Shown here: positions 51,442 to 60,647 of the stretch, in pieces
How positions within the stretch are numbered: the first letter of the stretch is position 1
Layout: every line of letters begins with the position of its first letter
Origin: Clavibacter michiganensis
Lineage (GTDB): Bacteria > Actinomycetota > Actinomycetes > Actinomycetales > Microbacteriaceae
Assembly (NCBI RefSeq): GCF_021216655.1
Contig: NZ_CP080437.1
Coordinates: 248,001-312,000 of the forward strand
Length of the DNA: 64,000 nt
Direction: 5' to 3'
Program-made: the position numbers and the translations under genes
The notes under the pieces: generated by a model
The model's database searches: none
Told to the model about the DNA's origin: nothing
What the model saw: the letters and a program-made list of their open reading frames with translations, nothing else

Positions 51442-53481
51442 CTAGAAGTCGCCGCCGCTGAAGCCGCCGCCGCCTCCGCCGAAGCCGCCGCCGCTGAACC
51501 CGCCGCCTCCGCCGAAGCCCCCGCCGCTGAAGCCGCCGCCTCCTCCGCCGCCACCCCAGCCGCCGCCACCGCTCAGCAGGCCGCCGATGATGCCGCCCAT
51601 GATCGCGCCGCCGAAGGCGTCCCCGCCGCCGCGGCCGCCCATCATGCCGCCGCCGTAGCCGCCGTATCCGCCGCCCTGGTCGAGGTCGCGCTGCGCGGCC
51701 TCGATGGCCTGCGCGGAGTAGGAGGTCGCGGCCTGCGCCGCGGCGACCGCGCGCACGGGATCCCGCGGGGCGGCCTCGTGCGCGTCGTCGAGCGCGCGCT
51801 GGGCGTGGGCGAGGCGCGTGCGCGCCTCCTCGCCGACGCCGCCGCGGCGCGTGGAGATGAAGTCGCGCGCCGTGGCCACCTGGCTCTCGGCGGTCGACAG
51901 CGCGCGCGGCAGGTAGCCGATCGCGCGCTGCACCTGCTCCTGCTGCTCCCGCACGGGCGCGAGCGCCTCGTCGAGACGGGCCTCCGCCTCCTGCAGCAGC
52001 GTGACGCTCGTGAGCGGGTCCGCGAGACGGCCTTGCAGCGGCTTCGCGTCGGCGATGGCCTGCTCGGCTGCCTCGACCAGGCGCGTCAGCTCCGGCATGC
52101 GCCCGCCGCGCTGCGCGGCGCGGGCGTCCTGGATGTCGCTGCGCACGTCGGCGATCTCCTCCTGCACGCGCGTGGACGCGTGCTCGAGGTCGGACGAGAC
52201 GCGGTCGACGCCGTCGAGGAGCGTGCCGGCCTGGCCGACCGCCTGCTGCGCCGCGCGCACCTTGACCGCGATCTCGCCGGTCGACGCGCGATCACCCGCG
52301 CGGATCGCCTCGGCGGCCTCCTGCGCGGTGTCGGTCGCGAAGGAGAGGAGCGAGCGGGCCTGGTCGACGTTGCCGGTGACGGTCGTCATCGACGGGCCGG
52401 CGTAGCGGCGGCCGAGGAGGTCCACCGCCTCCTGCGTCCGCTCGATCCGGGTCTTCAGCGACTCCGCCTCGGTGACGATGGCGGAGAGGGTCTGCGGCGC
52501 GTTCTCCTCGAGCGCCCGGAGCTCCTCGAACGACTCGGCCTGCGCGTCGAGCTCGGCGCGCGCCTCCTCGCAGAGGTCGACGATGCGCGCCGCCCAGGTG
52601 CGGCGCTCCTCGTCGGTGTCCTCGATCGTGTCGTCGAGCTTCTGCTTCAGGGCGAACGCCTCGCGGACCTTGCCGCCCGCCGAGACGAGCACCTCGCGGT
52701 ACGGGCCGACGGCGCCGGATCCGAACTCCGCCTCGGCGAAGCCCACCTCCTGCTCGCTGGTCTCGAGCGCGTCGTCGAGCTGCACGAGCATGCTGCCGGC
52801 GCGCTGCTCAGCTGTCCTCATCTCCGCGAGCGCGGCCTGGCGCTTCGCGGCGACCGCCTTCCGCTTCTTCCGCCGGCCGACGAGCGTCGTCGCGACGGCT
52901 GCCACGAGGATCGCGCCCAGCACGAGGAGGAGGACGAGGCCGAAGTCGATGCCGGAGGAGTTCCCGGACGACGGGGTGGCCCCGGTTCCCGACTCGGTGC
53001 CCGTGCCGGTGCGTGCCTGGGACTCGATGCCCTGCGCGGCGGCGACGGCGGCCCCTGACCAGTCGCTGTCCTGCAGCTCCGGCCGGATCCCGTTCTGCAG
53101 GAGCTGGTCGCGTGCGGACTCCGACAGCTGCGCGGGAGCCCCGAAGGAGACCTGCCGGCCGTCGACGGCGACCGCGAGGAGCGCGTCGGAGCCCCCGAAG
53201 CCGTTGGCGGAGTTCGTCGCGCGGCCCCAGGCCGCCTGATCCGCCTCCCCGGTGAAGGTGTCCACGTACGCGACATGGAGGGTGATCCCGGTGTCCGTCC
53301 GGAGCGTGTCGATCGCCTGCTGGATCTGCTGCTCCTGCGCGGGCGTCACCGCGTCGACCTGGTCGAGGATCGTCGCCCCGCCGAAGTCCACCGGCCCCGT
53401 CGCCTGCGCGGACATCGGCACCAGGGCCCCGGCCAGGCCGAGCGCGAGCGCGGCCCCGATCAATCTCGCGGACCGCGGCAT
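51442..53481 (-). CDS. TPM-domain membrane protein with long coiled coil and Gly-rich tail
   Basis: A 679-residue protein: signal peptide (~1-30, LIGAALALGLAGALVPMSAQA), extracytoplasmic TPM domain (~35-165, ILDQVDAVTPAQEQQIQQAI), membrane helix ~178-198 (FGLVLLLVLGAILVAAVATT), and a cytoplasmic, Ala/Glu/Arg-rich coiled-coil region (~205-590). It ends in a Gly/Phe/Ser repeat tail (GGGFSGGGFGGGG type). Related YgcG/TPM proteins act in membrane or photosystem quality control. With pspA it suggests an envelope-stress module. The start at 53481 is set by GGAGGAG upstream; a TTG 21 bases earlier is less likely. Confidence 0.85.
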   Translation of the reverse strand: MPRSARLIGAALALGLAGALVPMSAQATGPVDFGGATILDQVDAVTPAQEQQIQQAIDTLRTDTGITLHVAYVDTFTGEADQAAWGRATNSANGFGGSDALLAVAVDGRQVSFGAPAQLSESARDQLLQNGIRPELQDSDWSGAAVAAAQGIESQARTGTGTESGTGATPSSGNSSGIDFGLVLLLVLGAILVAAVATTLVGRRKKRKAVAAKRQAALAEMRTAEQRAGSMLVQLDDALETSEQEVGFAEAEFGSGAVGPYREVLVSAGGKVREAFALKQKLDDTIEDTDEERRTWAARIVDLCEEARAELDAQAESFEELRALEENAPQTLSAIVTEAESLKTRIERTQEAVDLLGRRYAGPSMTTVTGNVDQARSLLSFATDTAQEAAEAIRAGDRASTGEIAVKVRAAQQAVGQAGTLLDGVDRVSSDLEHASTRVQEEIADVRSDIQDARAAQRGGRMPELTRLVEAAEQAIADAKPLQGRLADPLTSVTLLQEAEARLDEALAPVREQQEQVQRAIGYLPRALSTAESQVATARDFISTRRGGVGEEARTRLAHAQRALDDAHEAAPRDPVRAVAAAQAATSYSAQAIEAAQRDLDQGGGYGGYGGGMMGGRGGGDAFGGAIMGGIIGGLLSGGGGWGGGGGGGGFSGGGFGGGGGFSGGGFGGGGGGFSGGDF

Positions 53482-53569
53482 GCGACTCCTCCGTCGTCTC
53501 AAGTACGTGCTCCATCCAGGCTAGTGGCGCGGGCGCGTGCGCTGGCCGTGAGGATCCGGGCCGCGCGGG

Positions 53570-54127
53570 TCACGCGAGCTCCGTCACGGTGCGGTCGCGG
53601 GGATCCCAGCGGCGGATGCCCGCGGCCGGCGCGTCGAGCGGGTCGATGCGACCGAGGGCCGCGACCGCCGCGCCGAGCTGCTCGGCCGTCAGCCGCAGGG
53701 CGATCGTGACGTGCGGCGTCCACGGACCCGGAGGCGTGTGCGGGACGACCTCGACGGGTGCGGCGTCGGGGTCCGGGTCGGCGGACGCCTGGTCGACGGC
53801 CGCGTGGATCCGCGCGTGCAGGTCGAGCAGCGGCCGGTCGACCACCACCTGCCGCGCGAGCACGAGGCCTCGCGGCGGGACTCCGAAGACGACGAGCCCG
53901 CCGAGCCGGAGCGTCGGCAGGGGAGAGGCAGCGGCGAGGGCGCGGACGGCGTCGTCCGCGGATCCACCGAGATCGGTGGCGGCCAGCAGCGTCACGTGCG
54001 GGCGGTTGGTCTCGCCCGCGTGGTCGGCCAGGCTCGGCAGGCCGGCGTCGGCGAGGGCGCGCCAGGATGCGCGGACCGCGGCGTCGGAGGCCGCGTCCAG
54101 CGTGAGCTCGAGGCTGCCGGCGCTCAG
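53570..54127 (-). CDS. 2H phosphoesterase (2'-5' RNA ligase family) with a probable CTG start
   Basis: A protein of about 185 residues with the two HxT motifs of the 2H superfamily: NRPHVTLLAATD and WTPHVTIALRLT. Such enzymes cleave or form 2'-5' or cyclic phosphodiester bonds in RNA or nucleotides. No ATG, GTG or TTG starts it at a sensible place. The domain begins at SLELTLDAAS, only four codons after a CTG at 54127 that overlaps the upstream stop as CTGA, mirroring the GTGA/ATGA overlaps elsewhere. A CTG start is therefore likely. It is coupled to the small antitoxin-like gene upstream. Confidence 0.75.
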   Translation of the reverse strand: MSAGSLELTLDAASDAAVRASWRALADAGLPSLADHAGETNRPHVTLLAATDLGGSADDAVRALAAASPLPTLRLGGLVVFGVPPRGLVLARQVVVDRPLLDLHARIHAAVDQASADPDPDAAPVEVVPHTPPGPWTPHVTIALRLTAEQLGAAVAALGRIDPLDAPAAGIRRWDPRDRTVTELA

Positions 54128-54363
54128 GGGCGGGGCGGAGTCGAGGGGGGCGTGTGGCCCTGGCCGCGGCCGCCGTCCGGGCCGAGCTTCCGCAGCTGGT
54201 CGTCGGCGGCCTGGCGCGCCTTCTGGATCTTGTCGGCGTGCTTGCTGCCGGTGGCCTTGTCGGCGATGCCGGACACCTTGTCGATGGCGGTGCGGCCGAC
54301 GTCCTGGCCCTTGGACGTGCGCAGGAAGCCGGTGGCGGCGGCGGCGATGCGGGACAGCTTCAC
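54124..54363 (-). CDS. Small helical protein, MT0933-antitoxin-like
   Basis: A 79-residue protein. After SRIAAAATGFLRTSKGQ it has GRTAIDKVSGIADKATGSKHADKIQKARQAADDQL, which resembles the short Lys/Asp/Gly-rich pattern of the MT0933 (Rv0909) antitoxin family of mycobacteria. No matching toxin of the Rv0910 type is adjacent; the downstream partner encodes a 2H phosphoesterase. The GTG start at 54363 has AGGAG upstream. An antitoxin function is a weak inference. Confidence 0.6.
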   Translation of the reverse strand: MKLSRIAAAATGFLRTSKGQDVGRTAIDKVSGIADKATGSKHADKIQKARQAADDQLRKLGPDGGRGQGHTPPSTPPRP

Positions 54364-54541
54364 GGGTGGTCTCCTCTGAAGGGGGATCGGGTGGGCCGCC
54401 GTGCCCGGGCGGCGCGGCGGTCGTCCTGCGTCCATCCTGGCGTGCCGCGCCTGTGCCGGAGCGGGGAGTCTCCCCGGGAGAGGGAATGCGTCGGCGATCA
54501 CCGGCCCGTGACGGCGGCGCGGCGGGCCTCGTCGCCGGTGC

Positions 54542-54547
54542 TACCCT
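54542..54547 (+). promoter_or_regulatory. Probable -10 of tRNA-Arg
   Basis: TACCCT, 24 bases before the mature 5' end. It lacks the ACTCGACGAG block of the other two tRNA promoters. Confidence 0.4.
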
Positions 54548-54571
54548 GGATCCGCGCTCGCGCGCACCCTG

Positions 54572-54643
54572 GCCCCCATAGCTCAGGGGATAGAGCACTG
54601 CCCTCCGGAGGCAGGGGCGGAGGTTCGAATCCTCCTGGGGGCA
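54572..54643 (+). tRNA. tRNA-Arg (anticodon CCG)
   Basis: 72-nt cloverleaf: acceptor GCCCCCA/TGGGGGC, D arm GCTC-AGGGGATA-GAGC, anticodon stem CTGCC/GGCAG with loop CTCCGGA (anticodon CCG, reads CGG), and T arm GGAGG-TTCGAAT-CCTCC. Discriminator A; CCA not encoded. Confidence 0.95.
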
Positions 54644-54672
54644 CACCTTCCCATATCCCGTGTTGGTGCGGT

Positions 54673-54706
54673 GAGAGGCCGGTCCCGTCTGCGGGGCCGG
54701 CCTCTC
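54673..54706 (+). terminator. Hairpin terminator of tRNA-Arg
   Basis: Stem GAGAGGCCGG plus CCC, paired with GGG plus CCGGCCTCTC, including one G-T pair, with a short loop; about 30 bases after the tRNA. Confidence 0.7.
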
Positions 54707-54907
54707 GTGCATCCGGGTGATCCGTGTCGCTCGTCGCCGCCGTCGCCGCCGTCGCGGCTCCGCGCGCACGGGGCTACCTCGTGCGCTGACGGCGAGGTGC
54801 GAACGCCGCCGCGCGAGATGACGCGCACCGGCACGACGGAGGAGATCGCATCGACTCGACGCGCGCATGTCGCTCGCAGCGCGGCAGGGGCGGAGGGCGC
54901 GTGAACA
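54707..54907. other. Intergenic stretch, nothing recognised
   Basis: About 200 bases between the tRNA-Arg terminator and the next hairpin. Short open frames exist (for example to 54,904 on the plus strand) but show no start signal, no coding-type base pattern and no recognisable product. Confidence 0.5.
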
Positions 54908-54950
54908 CACGCGGCGGGGCCCGAGACGGGTCTCGGGTTCCCGCCGCGTG
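54908..54950 (-). terminator. Strong hairpin after a possible minus-strand microgene
   Basis: 11-bp outer stem CACGCGGCGGG/CCCGCCGCGTG and 8-bp inner stem CCCGAGAC/GTCTCGGG. It lies 28 bases beyond the stop of the small frame at 54978-55070. No other gene ends nearby, so it implies a transcript from there. Confidence 0.6.
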
Positions 54951-54977
54951 GTGCTGGGCCCAACTGGGGGAGCGGGC

Positions 54978-55070
54978 CTAGAGACGAAGGTAGTGGGCGA
55001 CCGGCGGGACGACCACGCCGCCCGGTACTGGAAAAGTCCAGTGGTGCAGCGACCAATCCGATTCCCGCAT
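54978..55070 (-). CDS. Candidate 30-residue microprotein
   Basis: A short frame MRESDWSLHHWTFPVPGG... ending in VAHYLRL, with two Trp, three His and a hydrophobic second half (GGVVVPPVAHYL). Codons such as GAA, GAT, ACT, TTT, CCA and GTA are atypical for this genome. The support is positional: a strong hairpin terminator follows directly and no other gene explains it. It could instead be part of a small RNA. No ribosome site is clear. Confidence 0.35.
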   Translation of the reverse strand: MRESDWSLHHWTFPVPGGVVVPPVAHYLRL

Positions 55071-55157
55071 CGCGACGAAGTGCCGCGTCCCGGACAGGCA
55101 GGATGCGCGGTCGCGCGTTCGAGACCCGGTCGGCCGGGCATCCTCGGCCGGCCGGCC

Positions 55158-55163
55158 TAGGCT
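55158..55163 (+). promoter_or_regulatory. Leaderless-type -10 box of pdxH
   Basis: TAGGCT, six bases before ATG 55170. Confidence 0.5.
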
Positions 55164-55169
55164 CGGCGC

Positions 55170-55862
55170 ATGGCAGACGACGACGACTCCACCTCGATCC
55201 GCGACCTCCTCACGGGCGCGAAGCCCGCGCCCCACGACTTCCCGCAGCTCGACCCCGCGGACCTGCCGGACGATCCGATCGACCTCGTCATCGCGTGGAT
55301 CCGGGACGCCGTCGCCCACGACGCCGCCGAGCCGAACGCGGTCGTCCTCGCGACTGCCGACGCGGAGGGCCGCCCGAGCGCGCGCACGCTCCTGCTCAAG
55401 GACGTGACGCCCACGGTCGACGACGAGCCGGGCGCCCTGTGGTTCTCCTCGCTCGCCGACAGCCCCAAGGGGCGCGACCTCGAGGCCAACCCGCGCGCGG
55501 CGCTCGTCGCGTACTGGCGGGAGCGCGGGCGCCAGATCCGCGCGACCGGCCCCGTCTTCCACGGCGACCGCGAGGTGAGCGAGCGCGACTTCCTCGCCCG
55601 GCATCCCGCATCGCGCGCCGAGGTGATCGCGGGCGACCAGAGCGAGCCGATGCCCGACGCCGCCGAGCGCGACGCGCGGATCGCCCGGGCGCGGGAGGCG
55701 GTGGAGGCGGATCCGGAGCTCGTCGCCGACTCGTGGCGCGCCTACGTGCTCCAGCCGACGGTCGTCGAGTTCTGGCAGGCGACCGCCGACCACGGCCAGC
55801 TGCGGATCGTGTACCGGTCCGGGCCCGACGGGTCCTGGTCGCACACGCTCGTCTGGCCGTGA
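55170..55862 (+). CDS. pdxH: Pyridoxamine/pyridoxine 5'-phosphate oxidase
   Basis: FMN-dependent oxidase of 230 residues that makes pyridoxal 5'-phosphate, the cofactor needed by IlvE among others. FMN- and substrate-binding segments are visible: ATADAEGRPSARTLLLKDV, ALWFSSLADSPKGRDLEANPRAALVAYW, RQIRATGPV and the C-terminal VEFWQATADHGQLRIVYRS. The final RLHDR/WxxxRLxP-type end (SWSHTLVWP) is diverged from the E. coli RLAP ending. Monocistronic. Confidence 0.9.
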   Translation: MADDDDSTSIRDLLTGAKPAPHDFPQLDPADLPDDPIDLVIAWIRDAVAHDAAEPNAVVLATADAEGRPSARTLLLKDVTPTVDDEPGALWFSSLADSPKGRDLEANPRAALVAYWRERGRQIRATGPVFHGDREVSERDFLARHPASRAEVIAGDQSEPMPDAAERDARIARAREAVEADPELVADSWRAYVLQPTVVEFWQATADHGQLRIVYRSGPDGSWSHTLVWP

Positions 55863-55972
55863 GGGCCGCCGCGGCCGGCGCGTATCGCGTGCGACGCGCG
55901 TCGCGGCCTGCGCGTGTTGCGGAACATGACGCGCGGCGTGCGATCCCGCGGGCGACGCCGCACACTGGATCC

Positions 55973-56743
55973 ATGCCCGCCCCCCTCCGCCGCCTCGCCG
56001 TCGTGCAGGTGACCCGCTCCCGCCCCGAGGCCGCCGCGTACAACACGCTCGTGCAGGGCCTCAACGCGCGCGTCGCCGAGGTCGCCGACGAGGCCGGCTG
56101 GCTGGTCGAGAACATCGCCGCGGAGGACGAGGGCGTCGAGTCGCTGCTCGCCCGCACGCGCGAGGCCGACGCCGTCGTCATCATGGGCGGCGAGGACGTC
56201 GCCCCGCGCTTCTACGGCGGGCCCGCCGAGTACGAGGGCCGCTCGACGCACCGCGAGGTCGCCGACGCCGGGCAGATCGCGCTCGTCCGCCGCGCGGTCG
56301 CCGAGGGCACGCCGCTGCTCGGGATCTGCCGCGGCGCCCAGATCGTCAACGTCGCGCTCGGCGGCACCCTGCAGCAGCACATCGAGGGCGTGGGGGAGCA
56401 CCGAAACGACGCCGAGGAGATCACGGCCGTGATGCGCGACCACGACGTGCGCGTCGTCGCGGGCAGCCGGCTCGCCCGCGTGCTGGGATCCACCGAGGTC
56501 GTCGTGCGGAGCGCCCACCACCAGGCGGTCGACCGGCCGGGCACGGGACTCCGCGTGGTCGCGGTCGCGCCCGACGGCGTGCCGGAGGCCGTCGAGCACG
56601 AGAGCGCGCCGGTGATCGGCGTGCAGTGGCACCCGGAGGACCCGGGCGCCGCGCGCGACCAGCTCCCCGCCCTGCTCGACGCGCTCGCCGACGCGTGCGC
56701 CCTGCGGGAGCCCGCCGACGCCGCGCGCACCGCGGCCGCCTGA
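55973..56743 (+). CDS. Class I glutamine amidotransferase, gamma-glutamyl-GABA hydrolase (PuuD) type
   Basis: A 256-residue peptidase C26 protein. The nucleophile elbow is LLGICRGAQIVNVALGGTL (Cys), with the His-Glu pair in VQWHPEDPG; QQHIEGVGEHR is a family feature. PuuD-like enzymes hydrolyse gamma-glutamyl-GABA in putrescine breakdown, but no puu genes are near. CACACT lies six bases before the ATG, a weak form of the local leaderless pattern. Tail-to-tail with the SDR operon. Confidence 0.87.
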   Translation: MPAPLRRLAVVQVTRSRPEAAAYNTLVQGLNARVAEVADEAGWLVENIAAEDEGVESLLARTREADAVVIMGGEDVAPRFYGGPAEYEGRSTHREVADAGQIALVRRAVAEGTPLLGICRGAQIVNVALGGTLQQHIEGVGEHRNDAEEITAVMRDHDVRVVAGSRLARVLGSTEVVVRSAHHQAVDRPGTGLRVVAVAPDGVPEAVEHESAPVIGVQWHPEDPGAARDQLPALLDALADACALREPADAARTAAA

Positions 56744-56792
56744 GCCGACACCGGACAGGACGACCGCGGCGCGCATCACCGCGAGGCTCGGG

Positions 56793-57548
56793 TCAGGGCA
56801 TCACGTCGCCGCTGTTGGGCCCGAGCGTCTGGCCGACGAAGAGGTTCCCGTCGGGATCCGCCGCCAGCAGCACGGCGGTCGGCGCGACCTCGTCCACGGT
56901 GCCGAAGCGGCCCAGGGGCAGCTCCCTGCGCTTGGCGTCCTTCCAGTCCTCCGAGATGGCGTCGACGAGCGGCGTGGAGATCGGACCCGGCGCGATGACG
57001 TTCGCGAGCACGTTCGAGCCGGACACCTCGAGCGCGAGCGACTTCGTGAACGCGATGACCCCGGCCTTCGCGGCCGCGTAGTGCGCGAGCCCCACGCCGC
57101 CCTTCTGGCCGAGCTGCGACGCGACCGTGATGATCCGGCCGTCGCGCCGCTCGAGCATCCCCGGCAGCACGGCGCGCGTCAGCAGGAACACGCTCGTGAG
57201 GTCGACGTCGATCGTGCGCTGCCACGTCGCCAGCGTCATCTCCGCGACGGGGGCCTCGGTGAGGATCCCGTGGGAGTTGACGAGCACGTCGATGCGGCCG
57301 AGCATGCGCCCGGCCTCCGCGACGGCGCCAGCGACCCTGGCCTCGTCGGACACGTCCGCCGTGACCGCGCCCACCGCCCCGATCCGGCGCGCCTCCTCGT
57401 GCACGGCGGGCGAGAGGTCGAGCAGCACGACCTCCGCGTCCGCGAGCACGAAGTGGCGCGCGATGGCCGCGCCGATGCCGCTGGCGGCGCCGGTCACGAG
57501 CGCGGTGCGCCCGCGGAGCCGGTCGCTGCGGGGCACGGGCGCGGTCAC
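56793..57548 (-). CDS. SDR oxidoreductase, last gene of the LacI-linked operon
   Basis: A 251-residue classical SDR. The cofactor motif is [22 protein letters not shown], followed by [12 protein letters not shown] (variant NNAG), catalytic Ser in [11 protein letters not shown] and Tyr/Lys in [12 protein letters not shown]. Asp after beta-2 ([11 protein letters not shown]) suggests NAD+ preference. GTG 57548 overlaps the upstream SDR's stop as GTGA. The substrate is presumably an intermediate of the operon's pathway. Confidence 0.87.
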   Translation of the reverse strand: MTAPVPRSDRLRGRTALVTGAASGIGAAIARHFVLADAEVVLLDLSPAVHEEARRIGAVGAVTADVSDEARVAGAVAEAGRMLGRIDVLVNSHGILTEAPVAEMTLATWQRTIDVDLTSVFLLTRAVLPGMLERRDGRIITVASQLGQKGGVGLAHYAAAKAGVIAFTKSLALEVSGSNVLANVIAPGPISTPLVDAISEDWKDAKRRELPLGRFGTVDEVAPTAVLLAADPDGNLFVGQTLGPNSGDVMP

Positions 57549-58312
57549 TCCTGCATCCGGATCGTCAGGCCGCCGTCGACGGTGAGCGTCTGGCCCGTCA
57601 CGTAGCCGGCGTCCTCGGAGGCGAGGAACGCGATGACCGACGCGACCTCCTCGGGCCGGCCGACGCGCCCGGCGGGGATGCGGTCGCCCGCGCGCCGCAG
57701 CCCGTCGGGCCCGAGCGAGTTCACCGCGTCGAGCGACTGCGGCGTCTCGATGAGGCCCGGGATGACGGTGTTCGCCCGGATCCCGCGCGGCGCGAGCTCC
57801 ACGGCCGCGCTGCGCACGAGGCCGACGACCCCCGCCTTCGCGGTCGCGTAGTGCGCGTGGTCGCCCCAGCCGTAGACGCCGCCCGCGATGGACGACACCG
57901 CGACGATCGAGGAGCCGCGGCCGAGGAGCGGCTCGGCGGCGCGGATCACGCGCATCACGCCGCCGAGGTCGACGCCCAGCACCTCGTCCCACCGCTCGTC
58001 CGTCATCGCGCCGAGTGGCGCGCGGCGGAGGATCCCGGCGGCCGCGATCACGTGGTCCACCTGGCCGTACTCCTCGAGCGCGGCCCGGACGAACGCGTCG
58101 ACCGACGGGGTGGAGGCCACGTCGAGGTCCACCGCGATGCCCGTGCCGCCGACTGCGCGCACGGCCTCGAGGGTCGCGCCCGCGTCGTGCGGGTCGCCGG
58201 GGAAGCGGCCGACGACCACGCGGTCGCCGCGGGCGGCGAGGCGCACGGCGGTGTCACGGCCGATGCCGGAGGCCCCGCCCGTGACGAGCGCGACGGGAGC
58301 CGCCCCGGTCAC
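57545..58312 (-). CDS. SDR oxidoreductase
   Basis: A 255-residue classical SDR, second SDR of the operon. It has [33 protein letters not shown] (NNAG position), [23 protein letters not shown] (Ser, Tyr, Lys) and the C-terminal [10 protein letters not shown]. The residues after beta-2 ([14 protein letters not shown]) lack an acidic residue, hinting at NADP(H), so the two SDRs may use different cofactors. The GTG start overlaps the MFS stop as GTGA; the stop overlaps the next SDR. Confidence 0.87.
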   Translation of the reverse strand: MTGAAPVALVTGGASGIGRDTAVRLAARGDRVVVGRFPGDPHDAGATLEAVRAVGGTGIAVDLDVASTPSVDAFVRAALEEYGQVDHVIAAAGILRRAPLGAMTDERWDEVLGVDLGGVMRVIRAAEPLLGRGSSIVAVSSIAGGVYGWGDHAHYATAKAGVVGLVRSAAVELAPRGIRANTVIPGLIETPQSLDAVNSLGPDGLRRAGDRIPAGRVGRPEEVASVIAFLASEDAGYVTGQTLTVDGGLTIRMQE

Positions 58313-59697
58313 GCGACCGCCTCGCGGGTCTCGCCCGTGGGCTTGGCGAGCAGCATCACGAGGGCCGAGGCGAGGATCCCGCCCGCGCCCACCCACAGCG
58401 CGGCCTGGCCGAACGACATCGCGCTCGCCGTGAGGCCGGTGAGCAGGAAGCCGCCGATGATGGCGCCCGGCTGGCTCATCGCGCCGATGAAGCTGGATCC
58501 GGTCGCCCGGCAGTCGCTGTCGAAGCAGCCGGCCTGGAAGAACAGGATCGCCGCGTACGGCCCGAGCAGGAAGAACAGCCCGACCATGTAGGCCCCCATC
58601 ACGAACGTCGGGTCGTCCGGCCCGAGCAGCATGACCGCGAACGCGAGGCCCGCGACGAGCCAGCCTCCGACGATCACGTTGCGGCGGCCGAGCCGGTCGC
58701 CCAGCCAGCCGTGCACGAGGTACCCGACCACGCCGACGCAGTTCGAGGCGATGATCAGCAGCAGCGCGTTCGACGCGTCGATGTGCTTGCCCGACTCGAG
58801 CACGGTGGTGCCGAGCACGGAGAAGGTCTGGATCCCGAACCAGTTGAGCAGCCACGCCAGGCTCAGCACGATCGTGCTGCGCAGGTGCTTCCCCTGGAAG
58901 ATGCGCGCGATGGGGGCCGACTTCTGCACGTCGAGCCCGGTGGCGCGGGCGAACGCGGCCGCCTCGTCGTGCAGGCCGGCGGCCCGCAGGCGCCGGATCC
59001 GCTGCTGCGCCACGAACTGCGGGCTCTCCCGGAGCGTGAGGCAGATCGCCGCGACCACGAGCGCGGGCACGGTCGCCAGGCCGAACGCGATGCGCCAGCT
59101 GCCCGGCCCGAACGCCGTCGTGATGAGGCCCACGAACGCGGCGGCGAGCAGGGCGCCGAGCGGCCATCCCGTCTGCACCATCGCGTAGACGAAGCCCTTG
59201 TTGCGGCGGATCCGCTCGTCCTCCGTCTGCTCGTAGATCTCGTTGAGGTACGTGGCGTTGATGGACTGCTCGGCGAGGCCCAAGCCGCTGATGCTGCGGA
59301 TCCCGACGAGCGAGACCGCCCCGGCGCTGAGCGCGGTCGCGCCCGACGACAGCGCCGTGCCGGTGACGGACACGACCATGCCGATGCGGCGGCCGAGGCG
59401 GTCGACCATCGGGCCGACGAGCAGCACGACGACCGCCGTGCCGACGCTGACGAGGGTCGAGACGAGCAACGACTCGCTCGTGTCCCAGCCGAAGTCGCGC
59501 GAGATGTCGGGCAGCAGCGTGCCGAAGAGGATGAAGTCGTAGACCGCGATGGTCCACGCGAGGAAGGCGATGCCCGTGACCCGGCGGGTCTGTCGGACGC
59601 TGACCTTCTCGAGGCCGGCCGGCAGCGCGCCGGAGGATGCGGCGGCTGCGCCGGTGTCCGCGGATGCGGTCCCGGGTCGGGAGGTGTCGGTGCTCAT
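58309..59697 (-). CDS. MFS transporter, probable uptake symporter
   Basis: A 462-residue transporter with 12 helices after a polar leader of ~30 residues. Motif A appears as [19 protein letters not shown], repeated in the second half as [17 protein letters not shown]. It resembles metabolite:H+ symporters (aromatic acid or dicarboxylate type) rather than drug exporters. AGGAG lies 8 nt before ATG 59697. Its position between the deacetylase and SDR genes suggests it imports the pathway substrate. Confidence 0.85.
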   Translation of the reverse strand: MSTDTSRPGTASADTGAAAASSGALPAGLEKVSVRQTRRVTGIAFLAWTIAVYDFILFGTLLPDISRDFGWDTSESLLVSTLVSVGTAVVVLLVGPMVDRLGRRIGMVVSVTGTALSSGATALSAGAVSLVGIRSISGLGLAEQSINATYLNEIYEQTEDERIRRNKGFVYAMVQTGWPLGALLAAAFVGLITTAFGPGSWRIAFGLATVPALVVAAICLTLRESPQFVAQQRIRRLRAAGLHDEAAAFARATGLDVQKSAPIARIFQGKHLRSTIVLSLAWLLNWFGIQTFSVLGTTVLESGKHIDASNALLLIIASNCVGVVGYLVHGWLGDRLGRRNVIVGGWLVAGLAFAVMLLGPDDPTFVMGAYMVGLFFLLGPYAAILFFQAGCFDSDCRATGSSFIGAMSQPGAIIGGFLLTGLTASAMSFGQAALWVGAGGILASALVMLLAKPTGETREAVA

Positions 59698-59731
59698 GGT
59701 GGTGGTCTCCTGCGGTCGGTCGGTTCGCGGA

Positions 59732-60622
59732 TCAGGGGACGCGCGGGGTGCGCGGGGAGCGTCGCTGGAAGTCCTGGGCGATCTCGTCGAAGGTCGCCCA
59801 GCGGACGCCCTCGTGCGAGTTGATGTGGGCGATGAGCCGCTCGAGCATGAGGAGCACCTGCGGGCGGCCCGAGACGTCGGGGTGGATCGTGAATGTGAAG
59901 ACGCCGTAGTCGTGCTCGCGGTAGACCCAGTCGAACTGGTCGCGCCACATCTCCTCGAGGTGGCGGGGGTTCACGAAGCCGTGGCTGTTCGGGCTGCCCT
60001 TGACGAACATCATGGGAGGCAGGTCGTCGAGGTACCACGACGCGGGGATCTCGACGAGGTCGGTCTCCTCGCCGCGCACGAGCGGGTGCATCCAGCTGGC
60101 GGCGTCCTTCGTGTAGTCGACGCCCTGCCACGTGTCGCCGACGCGCACGTAGTACGGCTCGAAGTCGCGGTGCATGAGGGAGTGGTCGTAGCGGATCCCG
60201 CGCTCGATGAGGAGCTCGTTCGTCACGCGCGAGAACTCCCACCACGGCGCCACGTAGCCGGTGGGGCGACGGCCGGCGCGCGACTCGATGAGCTCGATGG
60301 AGCGGTCGAGCACGTCCGCCTCCTGCTGGCGCGACATCTCGATGGGGTTCTCGTGGCTGTAGCCGTGCGCGCCGATCTCGTGACCGGCGGCGACGACCTG
60401 GTCGAACTCGCGCGGGAAGGTCTCGATCGAGTGGCCCGGCCAGAACCAGGTGGAGGGGAGGTCGTGCTTGGCGAGCAGCGCGTTGAGGCGCGGCACGCCC
60501 ACCTCGCCCGCGAACAGCCCGCGGGAGATGTCACCGGGCGAGTCCTGCCCGCCGTACGAGCCGAGCCAGCCGCTCACGGCATCGACGTCGATGCCGAACG
60601 CGATGATGATGTCCTTGGCCAT
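59732..60622 (-). CDS. Polysaccharide-deacetylase-family hydrolase, cyclic-imide-hydrolase / HP0310 (PgdA) type
   Basis: A 296-residue NodB-fold metal hydrolase. Conserved points are [20 protein letters not shown] (metal Asp at 12-14), [24 protein letters not shown] (His86 and His90), [36 protein letters not shown] and [19 protein letters not shown]. This subfamily includes the Helicobacter peptidoglycan deacetylase HP0310 and bacterial cyclic imide hydrolase. No signal peptide is present, so a cytoplasmic small-molecule role fits better than wall modification. AAGGA lies before the ATG. It is the second gene of the operon, after asparaginase. Confidence 0.85.
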   Translation of the reverse strand: MAKDIIIAFGIDVDAVSGWLGSYGGQDSPGDISRGLFAGEVGVPRLNALLAKHDLPSTWFWPGHSIETFPREFDQVVAAGHEIGAHGYSHENPIEMSRQQEADVLDRSIELIESRAGRRPTGYVAPWWEFSRVTNELLIERGIRYDHSLMHRDFEPYYVRVGDTWQGVDYTKDAASWMHPLVRGEETDLVEIPASWYLDDLPPMMFVKGSPNSHGFVNPRHLEEMWRDQFDWVYREHDYGVFTFTIHPDVSGRPQVLLMLERLIAHINSHEGVRWATFDEIAQDFQRRSPRTPRVP

Positions 60623-60647
60623 GGGGGTCCTTCCGTCGGGTGATGGA

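Noticed and set aside
51442..51680. Repeated CCGCCGCCGCTGAA-type DNA as a CRISPR-like or VNTR element
   Set aside because: It is in frame and encodes the Gly/Phe/Ser tail of the TPM-domain protein; units are irregular and have no spacers.
54671..54904. 77-codon plus-strand frame after tRNA-Arg
   Set aside because: It begins inside the tRNA terminator, has no ribosome site and no coding-type periodicity.
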